From contig DEWI01000095.1 of NCBI GenBank assembly GCA_002363575.1, positions 1 through 5,639 of the forward strand: 5,639 bases of DNA. The letters are read 5' to 3'. This DNA comes from Verrucomicrobia bacterium UBA3214 (GTDB taxonomy: Bacteria > Verrucomicrobiota > Kiritimatiellia > RFP12 > UBA1067). Below, piece after piece: positions 5,608 to 5,639 of the stretch (position 1 is its first letter; each line of letters opens with the position of its first letter). Position numbers and translations under genes: made by a program. The notes under the pieces were generated by a model. It ran no database searches, was not told where the DNA came from, and saw nothing but the letters and a program-made list of their open reading frames with translations.

Positions 5608-5639
5608 TCCCGGTTTGTATATCGTCTTTCAAAGTCCGC

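Noticed and set aside
5608..5639. Possible promoter on the minus strand, with TATACA resembling a -10 box.
   Set aside because: It matches only 4 of 6 consensus positions, no -35 box at suitable spacing is within the window, and the implied leader would be almost absent for the first ATG.

Overview
The window is GC-rich, bacterial and tightly packed. All six recognisable genes lie on the minus strand, so transcription runs from right to left. From upstream (position 5639) to downstream (position 1) the order is: a large membrane iron-sulfur protein (3727-5607), a small DUF486 membrane protein (3279-3647), an iron-dependent alcohol dehydrogenase (2058-3239), the tRNA wobble methyltransferase TrmL (1560-2030), UmuD (1085-1516) and UmuC (1088 running off the left edge). 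The gaps are 79, 39, 27 and 43 bases, followed by a 4-base overlap. No clear terminator or internal promoter is visible, so all or most of it could be one transcription unit. No stretch longer than 300 bases lacks a gene. I saw no RNA gene, insertion sequence, CRISPR array or origin.

The right third is the most unusual part. One reading frame encodes a four-helix NapH-type membrane polyferredoxin, an Ala/Pro-rich linker, a twin-arginine motif with a hydrophobic stretch, a NapG-type four-cluster ferredoxin, and a C-terminal domain that I recognise as DUF1893 (the TM1506-like, deaminase-fold family). Together it carries six four-cysteine sets and two CxxxCP motifs. No nitrate reductase, cytochrome c or other terminal enzyme is seen beside it.

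The middle holds DUF486, of unknown function, and a YqhD/BdhA-type dehydrogenase, presumably for aldehyde/alcohol redox balance. The left third holds TrmL and the mutagenic translesion polymerase V pair UmuD-UmuC. UmuD has the Ser/Lys dyad and self-cleavage site, and UmuC has the catalytic acids and the beta-clamp motif. UmuC is cut by the window edge just after the clamp motif, so roughly 60 C-terminal residues are probably missing.

The organism is probably a Gram-negative bacterium with a high-GC genome, and the redox genes fit an anaerobic or fermentative life. A PVC-group or similar gut or sediment anaerobe is possible, but this is a guess from gene content and base composition only. The gene set (redox protein, dehydrogenase, tRNA modification, SOS polymerase) does not form an obvious single pathway. 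The plainest reading is a co-oriented cluster of accessory and housekeeping genes, with the fused iron-sulfur protein as the item most worth following up.
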